A stretch of DNA of 64,000 nt from NCBI GenBank assembly GCA_018139225.1, contig JAGSNX010000001.1, forward strand, positions 1 to 64,000, written 5' to 3'. Below are positions 53,036 to 62,254 of the stretch, piece after piece. This stretch comes from Microvirga sp. SRT01 (GTDB taxonomy: Bacteria; Pseudomonadota; Alphaproteobacteria; Sphingomonadales; Sphingomonadaceae). The translations under genes and the position numbers were made by a program. How positions within the stretch are numbered: the first letter of the stretch is position 1; every line of letters begins with the position of its first letter. Under the pieces are notes generated by a model. It saw only the letters and a list, made by a program, of their open reading frames with translations. It had not been told where the DNA came from and did no database searches.

Positions 53036-55243
53036 ATGACCGCCCGCGTCTCCGGTACCACGCCGCTCGGCCGCGGGCTGTTCGTCGCGACGATCCTGGC
53101 CGGATCGTTCCTGTTGTTCCTCGTCCAGCCGATGGTGGCGCGGATGGCGCTGCCGCGGCTGGGCGGGGCGCCCGCCGTGTGGAATTCGGCGATGCTGGTC
53201 TATCAGGCGCTGCTGCTCGGCGGCTACGCTTATGCCCACGCGCTGGGCCGGGTCCGGCCGCGGATGCAGGCGACGATCCACATCGCGGTGCTGCTGATTG
53301 CCGCTTTGTGGCTGCCGATCGGGCTGATGTCCGCCGACTTGCCGCCCGACGCGCAGCCGGCGGTGTGGGTGCCGTGGCTGCTGCTCGGGTCGATCGGGCC
53401 GCTGTTCTTCGCCGTCTCCGCACAGGCCCCGCTGATCCAGCGCTGGTTCTCGCTGGCGAGCGGCGGGCGCGATCCGTACGCGCTCTACGCCGCCTCCAAC
53501 TTCGGCAGCTTCGCGGGCCTGATCGCCTATCCGTTGCTGGTCGAGCCCGGCCTGGCGCTGCACTGGCAAAGCCTGATGTGGAGCGGCGGCTACGTCCTCG
53601 TCATCGCGCTCGTCTTGGCCTGCGCCAGCATGCTCCCGCGGATCTCGGCGGAGGCGCATGTCCGCGCCGAAAGCCCGGCTCCGGCGCGCGCGTCCGTCCT
53701 CCGCTGGATCGTGCTCGCACTGGTGCCGTCCGGCCTGATGCTCGCGACCTCGACCTACATCACGACCGACATCGTCGCGATGCCGTTATTGTGGGTGCTG
53801 CCGCTCGGGCTGTATCTGCTCAGCTTCACGATCGCCTTCGCCGACAACCGCGCGCCGGCCGACCTCATCACCCGCATCGCGCCGGTCACGATCCTGCTGT
53901 TCGGCGGCGTGATGATGGCCGGGTACAATCAGGGCCCGTGGTTCAGCCTCGGCGTGTCGCTGCTCCTGTTGTTCATGGTGTCGGTCGCGCTGCACACCGC
54001 GATGTACCGGTCGCGCCCCGCGCCTGATCGTCTCACCGGCTTCTACCTCGCCATGTCGCTCGGCGGCGCGCTCGGCGGTGTGTTCGCCGGCCTGCTCGCG
54101 CCGGTGCTGTTCGACTGGACCTACGAATACCCGATTCTGATCCTCGCCGCCGGTGCGCTCGCGCCGCAGACCTTCCTGACGCACGGCATCCGCAACGTCT
54201 GGCATGTCGGCGCGACACGGCGCATCGCCTTCCTGACGGTGGCGCTGGCGATCGGCATCCTCATCCTGCTCCGCTTCAACGGCCCCGCGGCGCTGTTCGG
54301 GGAGGGGCATGACGGCTTCGCGTTCATCATCATCGCCGCGATCGGACTCGCGACGATTGGCTTCCGCCCCGCCTATCTCTGCGTCCTCGCCGCGGCATTG
54401 ATGATCTTCGGCGGCTATCGCTCGATCAGCCTCTCGCTCGATCCCGGCGCCCGCACCCGCAGCTATTTCGGCGTCTATACCGTCCGCGGCGACGGCAACG
54501 TGCGCGAGCTCGACCACGGCACCACCGTCCATGGCATCCAGTTGCGCGGCAGCGTCGCGCGCGAGAAGACGCCGACGACCTACTATGCGCCCGGCTCCGG
54601 CGTGGGTCAGGCGATGCTCGCCGCCCCCGCAATCTACGGCGCCGGCGCGCGGATCGGCGTGGTCGGCCTCGGCACCGGCACGCTGTCCTGCTATGCCCGG
54701 CCCGGCCAAAGCTGGCGCTTCTACGAGATCGATCCCGCCGTCATCCGCATCGCGCGCGATACCGGCCAGTTCACCTATCTGTCGCGCTGCCTGCCCAACC
54801 CCACCATCCGTCTCGGCGATGCCCGCCTCAGCCTCGCGGCGGAACAGGAGTCGTCGCTCGACCTGCTCGCCCTCGACGCGTTCTCGTCGGACGCGGTGCC
54901 GATGCACCTGATGACGCGGGAGGCGTTCGCGACCTATTCGCGCGTCCTGTCGCCGCGCGGGCTGCTGCTGGTCCACATCTCCAACCGCTTCCTCGATCTG
55001 GAGCCGGTGGTCGCCGCCGCCGCCAAAGCCGGGGGCTGGCATAGCGCGGTGATGAACTACCGCCCGTCCGCACTGGCCCGCGACGCCTCGTCGTCGCTTT
55101 GGGTGGCGCTGTCCCGCGACCCGGCCGTGCTCAAGACCCTGCGCGGGCAGGAGCCGGACTGGCGAGACATCCAGCCGCGGCCCGGCATGACTGCGTGGAC
55201 CGACGATTATTCGACGATACTGCCGCTATTGAAGCATTTCTGA
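53036..55243 (+). CDS. Fused MFS-like/spermidine synthase-like membrane protein
   Basis: This is a 735-residue protein. The N-terminal half has about 10-12 hydrophobic segments and starts with the conserved FLLFLVQPMVARMALPRLGG. The C-terminal third is a spermidine synthase-like Rossmann domain with VVGLGTGTLSCYARPGQSW and RFYEIDPAV, then LDLLALDAFSSDAVPMHLMT. These fused proteins are widespread but their function is unknown, and polyamine synthesis has not been established. It ends six bases before the convergent lipoprotein gene. Confidence 0.88.
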   Translation: MTARVSGTTPLGRGLFVATILAGSFLLFLVQPMVARMALPRLGGAPAVWNSAMLVYQALLLGGYAYAHALGRVRPRMQATIHIAVLLIAALWLPIGLMSADLPPDAQPAVWVPWLLLGSIGPLFFAVSAQAPLIQRWFSLASGGRDPYALYAASNFGSFAGLIAYPLLVEPGLALHWQSLMWSGGYVLVIALVLACASMLPRISAEAHVRAESPAPARASVLRWIVLALVPSGLMLATSTYITTDIVAMPLLWVLPLGLYLLSFTIAFADNRAPADLITRIAPVTILLFGGVMMAGYNQGPWFSLGVSLLLLFMVSVALHTAMYRSRPAPDRLTGFYLAMSLGGALGGVFAGLLAPVLFDWTYEYPILILAAGALAPQTFLTHGIRNVWHVGATRRIAFLTVALAIGILILLRFNGPAALFGEGHDGFAFIIIAAIGLATIGFRPAYLCVLAAALMIFGGYRSISLSLDPGARTRSYFGVYTVRGDGNVRELDHGTTVHGIQLRGSVAREKTPTTYYAPGSGVGQAMLAAPAIYGAGARIGVVGLGTGTLSCYARPGQSWRFYEIDPAVIRIARDTGQFTYLSRCLPNPTIRLGDARLSLAAEQESSLDLLALDAFSSDAVPMHLMTREAFATYSRVLSPRGLLLVHISNRFLDLEPVVAAAAKAGGWHSAVMNYRPSALARDASSSLWVALSRDPAVLKTLRGQEPDWRDIQPRPGMTAWTDDYSTILPLLKHF

Positions 55244-55249
55244 AGCGTA

Positions 55250-55759
55250 TCAGGCCGCCGGCAGGGTCGCCTGCAGGCGGTCGATCGTCGCGCTCTGGCG
55301 CTGTCCCTCGGCGGCGATCCGCTGCTGCACCGCGTCCAGCGTCGGATAGGCCGGCTCCAGCGCCGCCGCCCGCCCGCTCGCCAGATCGCCGGCCTCGCTC
55401 GCCAGCGCGTTCGCCTGCGCGCGCAAGTCGTCAAGCAGCCCCAGCGCGGTCTGCGCGTCGAGCCACGCATCGCTTCCCACCGCGCGACCCTTCGCCGTGC
55501 GCGCCGCGGTTTCTGCCCGCGCAGCATCCCGGTCGAAACCGCGCGTCACCGCCGCCAGCCGCGTCGTCAGGTCCGCGACCTTCGCGTCCAGCGCCGGATC
55601 GGCCTTCAGCGGTTCGGGCGGCGGCGGCGCAGGCTCCGCAAACCCGATCTTCTCCGTCGGTCGCACCGCCAGCGAGGGGTAGACGCTCGCGTCGCGCGCA
55701 CAGGCGCCGAGCGAGACGAGCGACGACGCGAGCAGCAGCGCGGTGAAGACCTGTTTCAT
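55250..55759 (-). CDS. Small lipoprotein with helical domain
   Basis: This is a 169-residue protein with a lipobox (LASSLVSLGAC) following a short signal sequence (MKQVFTALL). The mature part has a Pro-rich stretch (AEPAPPPPEPL) then a long Ala/Arg/Asp helix that could form a coiled coil. I recognise no catalytic domain. Similar Ala-rich lipoproteins are common in sphingomonads. ATG at 55759 is chosen because it precedes the signal sequence; a longer frame reaches 55870 and overlaps the tRNA. Confidence 0.7.
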   Translation of the reverse strand: MKQVFTALLLASSLVSLGACARDASVYPSLAVRPTEKIGFAEPAPPPPEPLKADPALDAKVADLTTRLAAVTRGFDRDAARAETAARTAKGRAVGSDAWLDAQTALGLLDDLRAQANALASEAGDLASGRAAALEPAYPTLDAVQQRIAAEGQRQSATIDRLQATLPAA

Positions 55760-55842
55760 GGCGCCACCCCTAGAAGCGCGACTTTTTGCGCGCAACGGAC
55801 TTGCCACCCCAGCGAACTCTGCTAAGAGCGCACCTCCATTGT

Positions 55843-55919
55843 GCGCCCGTAGCTCAGCTGGATAGAGCATCAGACTACGAATCTGAGGGTCGGACGTTCG
55901 AATCGTTCCGGGCGCACCA
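55843..55919 (+). tRNA. tRNA-Arg (anticodon ACG)
   Basis: A 77-nt cloverleaf. Acceptor stem GCGCCCG pairs with CGGGCGC, followed by A and an encoded CCA (55917-55919). The D arm is AGCTCAGCTGGATAGAGC. The anticodon stem TCAGA/TCTGA encloses CTACGAA, giving ACG. The T loop TTCGAAT is canonical. The T stem has one G-T pair. Confidence 0.97.
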
Positions 55920-55933
55920 TTGGAAACTCCTGA

Positions 55934-55963
55934 AAAAGCCGGACCGGCGACGGTCCGGCTTTT
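55934..55963 (+). terminator. Rho-independent terminator downstream of tRNA-Arg
   Basis: A 13-bp perfect stem AAAAGCCGGACCG/CGGTCCGGCTTTT with a GCGA tetraloop ends in TTTT. It lies 15 bases after the tRNA. Confidence 0.88.
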
Positions 55964-56027
55964 CGCATATCGGGCCTATCGCGATCCCGCCCGCCCGCTA
56001 TCCTCCCGCAAAAGCACGGAGAGGATC

Positions 56028-57191
56028 ATGACCGACCATCCCGCCCCCGGCCCGCTGCGGCTGGCGCAAACCTATGCCGCCGGCCTGATGGGTCGTCGCG
56101 CGACGGTGCCGTTCCGCATGGACGAACTGGAATTACGGGCGGAGGCGACGATGACGCCCGAGGCGTTCGGCTATCTCCGCTCCGCCGGCGCCGAGGCCAC
56201 CGCCCGCGCCAACAGAAACGCGCTCGACGCGGTGAAGCTCGTCCCTCGCATGCTCCGCAACGTGGCGAAACGCGATTTGGCGGTGGACCTGTTCGGTCGC
56301 CGCCTGCCGGCCCCGGTGCTGCTCGCGCCGATCGGCGTTCAGAACCTGGCACATCCCGACGCCGACCTCGCCACCGCCAAGGGAGCGGCGGCGCGAAATG
56401 TGCCGATGATCTTCTCCAATCAGGCTTCGGTCGCGATGGAGGACTGCGCCGCCGCGATGGGTGATGCGCCGCGCTGGTTCCAGCTTTACTGGACCCGCTC
56501 CGACGCCTTGGCCGAGTCGCTCGTCCGCCGCGCCGAGGCCTGTGGGTGCGATGCTATCGTGGTGACGCTCGACACAACGATGCTCGGCTGGCGGCCGGTC
56601 GACCTCGGTCACGGCTTCCTGCCGTTCCTGAATGGGCAGGGGATCGCGCAATATGTCAGCGATCCGGTCTTCCGCAGCATGCTCGCCAAGTCGCCGGAAG
56701 AGGAGCCGCTCGCCGCCGCGCAACTGTTCACGCAAATCTATTCCGATCCCAGCGTCGACTGGACCCGGCTGCGCAAGATCCGCGAATGGACGCGATTGCC
56801 GGTGGTCCTGAAGGGCATCCAGCACCCCGCCGACGCGCAACGCGCCGCAGAGGAAGGGTGGGACGGCATCGTCGTCTCCAACCACGGCGGCCGGCAGGTC
56901 GACGGCGCGGTGGGCTCCGCGACGCAGCTTGCCGCCTGCGTCGATGCCGTGGCGGGGAGGGCGCGCGTCCTGTTCGACAGCGGCATCCGCGGCGGCGCCG
57001 ATATCGCCAAGGCGCTCGCGCTCGGTGCGGACGCGGTGCTGCTCGGCCGACCCTATATCTGGGGACTGGCCATCGACGGTGCGGACGGAGTCACGTCGGT
57101 CATCGACAATGTCATCGCCGAACTCGACCTCACGCTCGGCCTGATCGGATGCCGCTCCGTCGTCGAACTCGGCCGAGAATATCTGGCGTGA
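56028..57191 (+). CDS. FMN-dependent alpha-hydroxy-acid oxidase/dehydrogenase
   Basis: This is a 387-residue TIM-barrel flavoprotein of the glycolate oxidase/lactate dehydrogenase family. Visible signatures are LLAPIGVQNLAHPDADLATA, RWFQLYW, LPVVLKGIQHPADAQRA (catalytic-side lysine), and the active-site VVSNHGGRQVDGA with the conserved His and Arg, then FDSGIRGGADIAKALALGAD. It oxidises an L-2-hydroxy acid, but the substrate is not clear. Start at ATG 56028 has a GGAGAGG ribosome site. It is 108 bases after the tRNA and behind its terminator, so it has its own promoter. Confidence 0.93.
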   Translation: MTDHPAPGPLRLAQTYAAGLMGRRATVPFRMDELELRAEATMTPEAFGYLRSAGAEATARANRNALDAVKLVPRMLRNVAKRDLAVDLFGRRLPAPVLLAPIGVQNLAHPDADLATAKGAAARNVPMIFSNQASVAMEDCAAAMGDAPRWFQLYWTRSDALAESLVRRAEACGCDAIVVTLDTTMLGWRPVDLGHGFLPFLNGQGIAQYVSDPVFRSMLAKSPEEEPLAAAQLFTQIYSDPSVDWTRLRKIREWTRLPVVLKGIQHPADAQRAAEEGWDGIVVSNHGGRQVDGAVGSATQLAACVDAVAGRARVLFDSGIRGGADIAKALALGADAVLLGRPYIWGLAIDGADGVTSVIDNVIAELDLTLGLIGCRSVVELGREYLA

Positions 57192-57288
57192 TCTGACCCG
57201 ACCCTCGCGGCACCGCCTACACGAAACGATTACAGCCGCGGTGCACGCCGCCGGCTAGAATGCTGCCAACGCTTTAGGAGAAGCAGTG

Positions 57289-58827
57289 ATGGTCGATCCA
57301 ATCACGGGCACACAGGTCCGCCCCTCGACGGCTCCGGCAACCGCCGCAAGCTCGAAGACCGATACGGTCGCCCAGATCAAGGCGCATCTCGACGGTACCG
57401 GCTTCCTCGGCGTCCAGACCGACGGTGACATCGCCGCGATCAAGGACCTTCTCACCGCACTTTCGCCCGCCGATGCGAAGCGCGTCGTCGCCGACCTTCA
57501 GCGGTCGGGAACGCTGGACACGGTCGCGGCTGCCTTGACGGACGATACGATGCTGGTCGGCTCCGGCCTGTCCGCATCGGATCGTCAGGGGTTCTTCGCC
57601 AGCATGGCCAAGTCGCTCGACGGCCCCGGCCTCGCTTCGCTCAGCCGTGCCTTCGGCAAGGTCGACCAGGGTGACGGTGCGACCGGTGGCAAGCCGGACG
57701 GTACGGACGGTGCGACCTATGCCCGCGAACTCGGCCACGCGGTGGCGTCGCACGCGACGGTCGCGGCAAAGGTCGATTTCGTCGGTGCCCTGGCGAAGGA
57801 CACGACCGCGACCGGTCACGACTCGCAATTCGCGGCCACCAGTTTCGGCGGCACGATCCACATCGGCAACGCGCAGGCGCGGGCTTCGGGAGAGGTGCTC
57901 GCGTCGCTGCGTGGCGGCGCCGCCGAACGCGGCTTCGCGTCCCTGACGGGCGAGCAGCAGAAGGCGGTGTTCACCGCCGCGATCGGCGCGCGCCTGTCCG
58001 CCGGCAACGGTCAGGGTCCGGCCGGCAACCCGGACTATGACATCACCCTGTTCCGCGACCTCTCAAAGGCCGCGGCGACGATGGGCGATCCGCACAACAA
58101 GGCGCAGGTGTTCGCGGCCGGTGCCGACGTGCTGCGCGGCGAGCGGATCGACAACCAGCTCGGCGCGACCCTGCTCGGGGTGCGTGCGGACCCGGCGAAC
58201 AAGGCGTGCGCCGGCATGGCGAACAGTCTGGCGACGATCATCGACAGCGATCCCAGCCGCATCATCAACGATTTGGCGAGCTTCAAGACGCCGGCGGCGG
58301 GGTCCGGGGACATCTCGACGTGGCAGGGCAGCGCCGTCGCGGCCTATACGAAGCAGATGGTGCTCAACGGTGACGCCGGACAGGCGCGCCTTGGTCAGCA
58401 GGTCGCGCTGGTCGCGGCGGGCTCGAACGGGGCGACGAATGCGACCGCCGCTTTCAACGCGGAGGTGGATGGCCATTACCAGACGGCGACCGGCCTCGGT
58501 TACCTGACCGGCGCCGTCTCGGCCTCGGTCAAATCGATCGACAGCGACGCCGCCAAGCAGCGCGAACTCGCCACCAATATCTTCCAGGCGGGGCTGAGCC
58601 TCGTCGACAAGGCCGACGTGACCGGACCGGCGGCGTCGCTGGCGAAGGATTGGCTCGGTTCGGCGATCAGCTCGCTGTCGGGCACCGGCGGTACGGGCGA
58701 CATCGTCGCGCGGTTGACGGACGCGGCGGTTCCGACCGACACGCGTGGCTATGTATCCGCCGAGTCCAATCCGCTCTCCGCTTTCCGCAGCGCCGTCACC
58801 ACTGTGTCCACGGATGCGACGCCGTAA
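57289..58827 (+). CDS. Unrecognised 512-residue Ala/Gly/Asp-rich protein
   Basis: I do not recognise this protein. It has no signal peptide and no clear membrane segment; the composition is rich in Ala, Gly, Asp, Thr and Ser with few aromatics and only one cysteine. The pattern is helical, with polar turns, for example SPADAKRVVADLQRSG and LVDKADVTGPAASLAKDWLG. This composition is like secreted or surface proteins exported without a cleaved signal, such as type I or other specialised substrates, but no export motif is evident. GTG at 57286 is adjacent; ATG at 57289 is chosen for AGGAG eight bases upstream. A small lipoprotein gene overlaps its end. Confidence 0.7.
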   Translation: MVDPITGTQVRPSTAPATAASSKTDTVAQIKAHLDGTGFLGVQTDGDIAAIKDLLTALSPADAKRVVADLQRSGTLDTVAAALTDDTMLVGSGLSASDRQGFFASMAKSLDGPGLASLSRAFGKVDQGDGATGGKPDGTDGATYARELGHAVASHATVAAKVDFVGALAKDTTATGHDSQFAATSFGGTIHIGNAQARASGEVLASLRGGAAERGFASLTGEQQKAVFTAAIGARLSAGNGQGPAGNPDYDITLFRDLSKAAATMGDPHNKAQVFAAGADVLRGERIDNQLGATLLGVRADPANKACAGMANSLATIIDSDPSRIINDLASFKTPAAGSGDISTWQGSAVAAYTKQMVLNGDAGQARLGQQVALVAAGSNGATNATAAFNAEVDGHYQTATGLGYLTGAVSASVKSIDSDAAKQRELATNIFQAGLSLVDKADVTGPAASLAKDWLGSAISSLSGTGGTGDIVARLTDAAVPTDTRGYVSAESNPLSAFRSAVTTVSTDATP

Positions 58828-59290
58828 TCGGATGATCCTCGTCCGGTCGGCGATATCGATAGGGGCGCTGGCGCTGGCGGCATGCCAGCCGCCGGCCCCG
58901 ATCGACGGTCCCCCCGATCCGGCCGGTGCGCGCGACGACGCCTATCTTCCGTTCACGGAGCCGTTACGATCCGAACTGGTCGGCGCGACCGTCGCGGTCC
59001 TGCGGACGCTGAAGCCGGATCACCGTTGCGTCGACAGCCGTATTCTCAGGGTTCCGGTCGCGGAGGCACCTGCCGTGGTCGCCCATTATCGTCGGGCGTT
59101 GCCGAACTGGAAGCCGCTGGCGCTGACATCGCCGTCGCGTACGCAGGTCGCCGGCCTGACGAACGGGCAGGCGGTGTTCGCGATCGTGCAACCGGCGGGC
59201 TCGCAGGACGGCTATGCCGGTCTGGGCATCGTCACCGATACCGCCTGGGATGCGGACTCGAAACAGCGGGTCGCGGAATGCCTGCGGTAG
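58814..59290 (+). CDS. Small predicted lipoprotein
   Basis: This is a 158-residue protein with an N-terminal basic region and lipobox (GALALAACQ). The mature part has about 130 residues with VAVLRTLKPDHRCVDSRILR and a second cysteine near the C-terminus (VAECLR), possibly disulfide-bonded. No known domain. The start could be ATG at 58814 (overlapping the previous stop by 14 bases) or ATG at 58832; the signal sequence is present with either. It is probably expressed with the upstream unrecognised protein. Confidence 0.65.
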   Translation: MRRRNRMILVRSAISIGALALAACQPPAPIDGPPDPAGARDDAYLPFTEPLRSELVGATVAVLRTLKPDHRCVDSRILRVPVAEAPAVVAHYRRALPNWKPLALTSPSRTQVAGLTNGQAVFAIVQPAGSQDGYAGLGIVTDTAWDADSKQRVAECLR

Positions 59291-59318
59291 CGGCCGGCGG
59301 ACACCGACCGCTCCCGGA

Positions 59319-60401
59319 TCAGGCCGCCCGGCCCAGCGCGATGTAGCGCTGCAAATGCTCGTCCTGATCGCCCAACTGGTGATCGATCATCGTCAACCGC
59401 TTGGCATAGTGGGACAGCGGCAATTCCCACGTCATGCCGATGCCGCCGTGAAGCTGGATCGCTTCCTCCGCCACCAGTTGTCCCGTCGCGCCGACCGTGT
59501 ATTTCGCCGCCGCCAAAGCCCGCTCGACACCCGGCTTTCCGAACGCATCCGCCGCGTTGATGACGGCGGACCGCGCCTGCTCCACCTCCAGCAGCACCGT
59601 CGCGATGCGATGTTGCAGCGCCTGGAACTTGCCGATCGGCACGCCGAACTGCTTGCGCGTCTGGAGGTATTCGATTGTCGCGGTCTTCGCGACGTCCATC
59701 GCGCCCAGCGCTTCCGCCGAGAGCGCCAGCAGCCCCGCCGCCTCCGCCGCCGCGATCGCCGCTTCGGCATCGCCGCCGACCGGAGCCGCCACGCGCACGC
59801 CGTTCAGCCGAACCTCGCCCGCGCGTCCGCCGTCGACGGTGTTGTAGCCGTGGATCGCCAGCCCCTCCGCGCCCTTCGACACGAGGAACAGCGCCATGCC
59901 CGCGTCGGTCTGCGCCGACACCAGCAACACGTCCGCCGCCTCCGCCTGCGCTACGACCGCCTTCGCACCCGTCAACGACCAACCGTCGCCATCTCTCACC
60001 GCCCTGGTCGCCAGCGCCTCGCCCGGCGCACGATCCTGCGGCTCGGCATGCGCGAACGCCGCGATCGTCGTACCCGCGACGATCCCCTCCGGCACCGCGT
60101 CGGCTATAGCCAGTGCGCGGCCGACCATCAGCGTGCCGAGGAACGGCTCCACCGCCAGCGCCCTGCCGAGTTCCTCGAACACGACCATGATGTCGAAGCC
60201 GCTGCCGCCGAACCCGCCGACATCCTCCCCGAACAGCGCGCCTGCGATGCCCAGTTCGCCGAGCCCCGCCCAGACCTCGGGCGAATACCCCGTCTCGCCG
60301 TACGCGACTCTGTTGCGTGCATCGACCGGCGCCGCGTCCGCCAGATAGCGGCGCAGCGTGTCGGCCAGCATCTGCCGGTCCTCGCTATGCTGAAAATCCA
60401 T
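59319..60401 (-). CDS. Acyl-CoA dehydrogenase (short partner subunit)
   Basis: This is a 360-residue FAD flavoprotein. The C-terminal signature QLHGGIGMTWELPLSHYAKR is typical of acyl-CoA dehydrogenases that pair with a second subunit. The N-terminal helical domain (residues 1-110) and the middle beta domain are recognisable. The gene overlaps the previous one by one base (TGATG), so the two are translationally coupled and likely form a hetero-oligomer. Paired ACADs of this type act on CoA esters such as steroid or branched side-chain intermediates. Confidence 0.9.
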   Translation of the reverse strand: MDFQHSEDRQMLADTLRRYLADAAPVDARNRVAYGETGYSPEVWAGLGELGIAGALFGEDVGGFGGSGFDIMVVFEELGRALAVEPFLGTLMVGRALAIADAVPEGIVAGTTIAAFAHAEPQDRAPGEALATRAVRDGDGWSLTGAKAVVAQAEAADVLLVSAQTDAGMALFLVSKGAEGLAIHGYNTVDGGRAGEVRLNGVRVAAPVGGDAEAAIAAAEAAGLLALSAEALGAMDVAKTATIEYLQTRKQFGVPIGKFQALQHRIATVLLEVEQARSAVINAADAFGKPGVERALAAAKYTVGATGQLVAEEAIQLHGGIGMTWELPLSHYAKRLTMIDHQLGDQDEHLQRYIALGRAA

Positions 60402-61600
60402 CAGAGCCCCACGATCATCTTGGAAATGATGTTCTTCTGCACTTCGTTCGATCCCCCGAAGATCGACAGCTTGCGCATGTTGAAATAGGTCGGCGCGGCG
60501 GCCCCGGCATCCTCAGGTCCGACCGGCTCGCCGTTGTAACCATCCTCCAGCGCCTCCGGGATGAACGGAATCGCATAGGCACCGTAGGCGCGGCGGGAGA
60601 GGGCGGTAATGGCCTGACGAATCTCCGTCCCCTTGATCTTCAACATCGAGCTTTCCGCGCCCGGCGCACCGCCGCCCGCCGCCGCCGCGACGACGCGCAT
60701 GTTGGTCGTCGCCATATTGGCGAGGTCGATCTCTATCCGCGCCATCCGCGCCGCGAACAGCGGGTCGTCGGTCAGCGGCTTGCCGCCCCGCGTGATCTTG
60801 CCCGCGACGCTTCGCAATCGGTCGAACGCCGCCGCCGACGATCCGACCCCCGCAATGTTGGTCCGCTCATAGGTCAGCAGGTACTTGGCATAGGTCCAGC
60901 CCTTGTTCTCCTGCCCGACGAGGTTCTCCACCGGCACGCGCACGTCGGTGAAGAACACCTCGTTCACCTCGGCGTCGCCGTCCAGCAGCACGATCGGGCG
61001 CACTTCGATACCCTGCGACTTCATGTCGATCAGCAGGAACGAGATGCCCTCCTGTGCCTTCGCCGTAGGATCGGTGCGGACGAGGCAGAAGATCCAGTCT
61101 GCGAACTGGCCCAGCGTCGTCCACGTCTTCTGGCCGTTGACGACGTAATGATCGCCGTCCCGCACCGCGCTCGTCTTCAGGCTGGCGAGGTCCGATCCCG
61201 CGCCCGGCTCCGAATACCCCTGACACCACCAGTCGGTGCCATCCAGAATGCGCGGCAGGTAATGCTGCTTCTGCTCCTCGCTGCCGTATTTGATGAGCAC
61301 GGGGGCGAGCATGCTCAGCCCGAACGGCACGATCCGCGGCGCGTTCGCCCGCGCCATCTCGTCCTCGAAGATCGAACGTTGCACCACGGTCCAGCCCGGC
61401 CCGCCATATTGCTCGGGCCAATGGCTCGCCAGCCAGCCGCGCGCATTCAGGATCGCGTGCCATTCGACCATGTCGTCCCTGGTCAGCGACAGCCCGTGCG
61501 CAACCTTGTTCGACAGCCGCGCGGGCAGCTTCTCCTTCAGGAAGCTGCGTACCTCATCGCGGAAAGCCTCTTCCTCGGGCGTGAAGCTGAGGTCCATCAT
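60401..61600 (-). CDS. Acyl-CoA dehydrogenase (long partner subunit)
   Basis: This is a 399-residue FAD flavoprotein. Signatures include WCQGYSEPGAGSDLASLKT (FAD and substrate contact), VVNGQKTWTTLGQFADWIFC and the C-terminal SIFGGSNEVQKNIISKMIVG. It begins with the typical acidic helix MMDLSFTPEEEAFRDEVRSF. A GGAGACGG site precedes the double ATG at 61600/61597. It should introduce an alpha-beta double bond into an acyl-CoA with the coupled subunit downstream. Confidence 0.94.
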   Translation of the reverse strand: MMDLSFTPEEEAFRDEVRSFLKEKLPARLSNKVAHGLSLTRDDMVEWHAILNARGWLASHWPEQYGGPGWTVVQRSIFEDEMARANAPRIVPFGLSMLAPVLIKYGSEEQKQHYLPRILDGTDWWCQGYSEPGAGSDLASLKTSAVRDGDHYVVNGQKTWTTLGQFADWIFCLVRTDPTAKAQEGISFLLIDMKSQGIEVRPIVLLDGDAEVNEVFFTDVRVPVENLVGQENKGWTYAKYLLTYERTNIAGVGSSAAAFDRLRSVAGKITRGGKPLTDDPLFAARMARIEIDLANMATTNMRVVAAAAGGGAPGAESSMLKIKGTEIRQAITALSRRAYGAYAIPFIPEALEDGYNGEPVGPEDAGAAAPTYFNMRKLSIFGGSNEVQKNIISKMIVGL

Positions 61601-61735
61601 CCGTCTCCATATCTTCTACGGCTGGCATATCACGCCCGGGTCCGGACGCAAACGCTTCCATACCGAATGTTCGAGAATTGCGATCGTTGCGTGCGATCGG
61701 CCGACCTGTCACGATGTTCATCAAAGGGGTGTCGA

Positions 61736-62254
61736 ATGAGTGAGTGGCAGGCGGCCGTGGCAGCAATGCGCCGCGGCGATACGGTGGGTGCTGCGGGGTG
61801 TGCGATCGTCCTGGGCGCGCGGGGGCGCGTCGGCTCCGCCTTCGCGCGCCGGCTCCATGACGACGGCTTTCTGGTGCTGACCGATCCCGCCGCGGTCGCG
61901 CGGGCTGCGGCACCGACGTACCTGTTCGACTGCGCCTATGCCGACGGGGACCCTGCCGGCCATGTCGAGCGCGTCGTCCGCCACTTGGCAGACTGGCGCG
62001 ACTATGCGGGCATCTTCGTGCCCTCGTCCGCGTGGATCGACACCGATAGTGATTATGCTCGCGCCAAGCGTGCGGTCGAGGCGCTGGTCGCCTTCTACGT
62101 CGCGCTCGGCGCACCGATCGTCACCGATCGCATCGGCTACTTCCCCGGCGACGGCGCGCAGCCTGATGCCAACGAGCCGATGATCGACCGGCTGGTCGAC
62201 GGCGACACGCTCTATGCGCGCGTGATGGCTAGGCTGTACCAGCCCGCGCGATGA
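61736..62254 (+). CDS. Short Rossmann-fold (SDR-like) protein
   Basis: This is a 172-residue protein with an NAD(P)-binding start (AIVLGARGRVGSAFARRLHD) and a YARAKRAVEAL segment resembling the SDR YxxxK pair. It is shorter than classic SDRs (about 250 residues), lacking much of the substrate lobe, so it may be a minimal or regulatory member. ATG at 61736 has AAAGGGG upstream. It overlaps the convergent cysQ by 26 bases at its 3' end. Function unknown. Confidence 0.65.
   Translation: MSEWQAAVAAMRRGDTVGAAGCAIVLGARGRVGSAFARRLHDDGFLVLTDPAAVARAAAPTYLFDCAYADGDPAGHVERVVRHLADWRDYAGIFVPSSAWIDTDSDYARAKRAVEALVAFYVALGAPIVTDRIGYFPGDGAQPDANEPMIDRLVDGDTLYARVMARLYQPAR

Noticed and set aside
60317..61735. 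Long upstream frame in front of the short Rossmann protein
   Set aside because: It is antisense to the two acyl-CoA dehydrogenases; only the part from ATG 61736 has a ribosome site and a fold signature.
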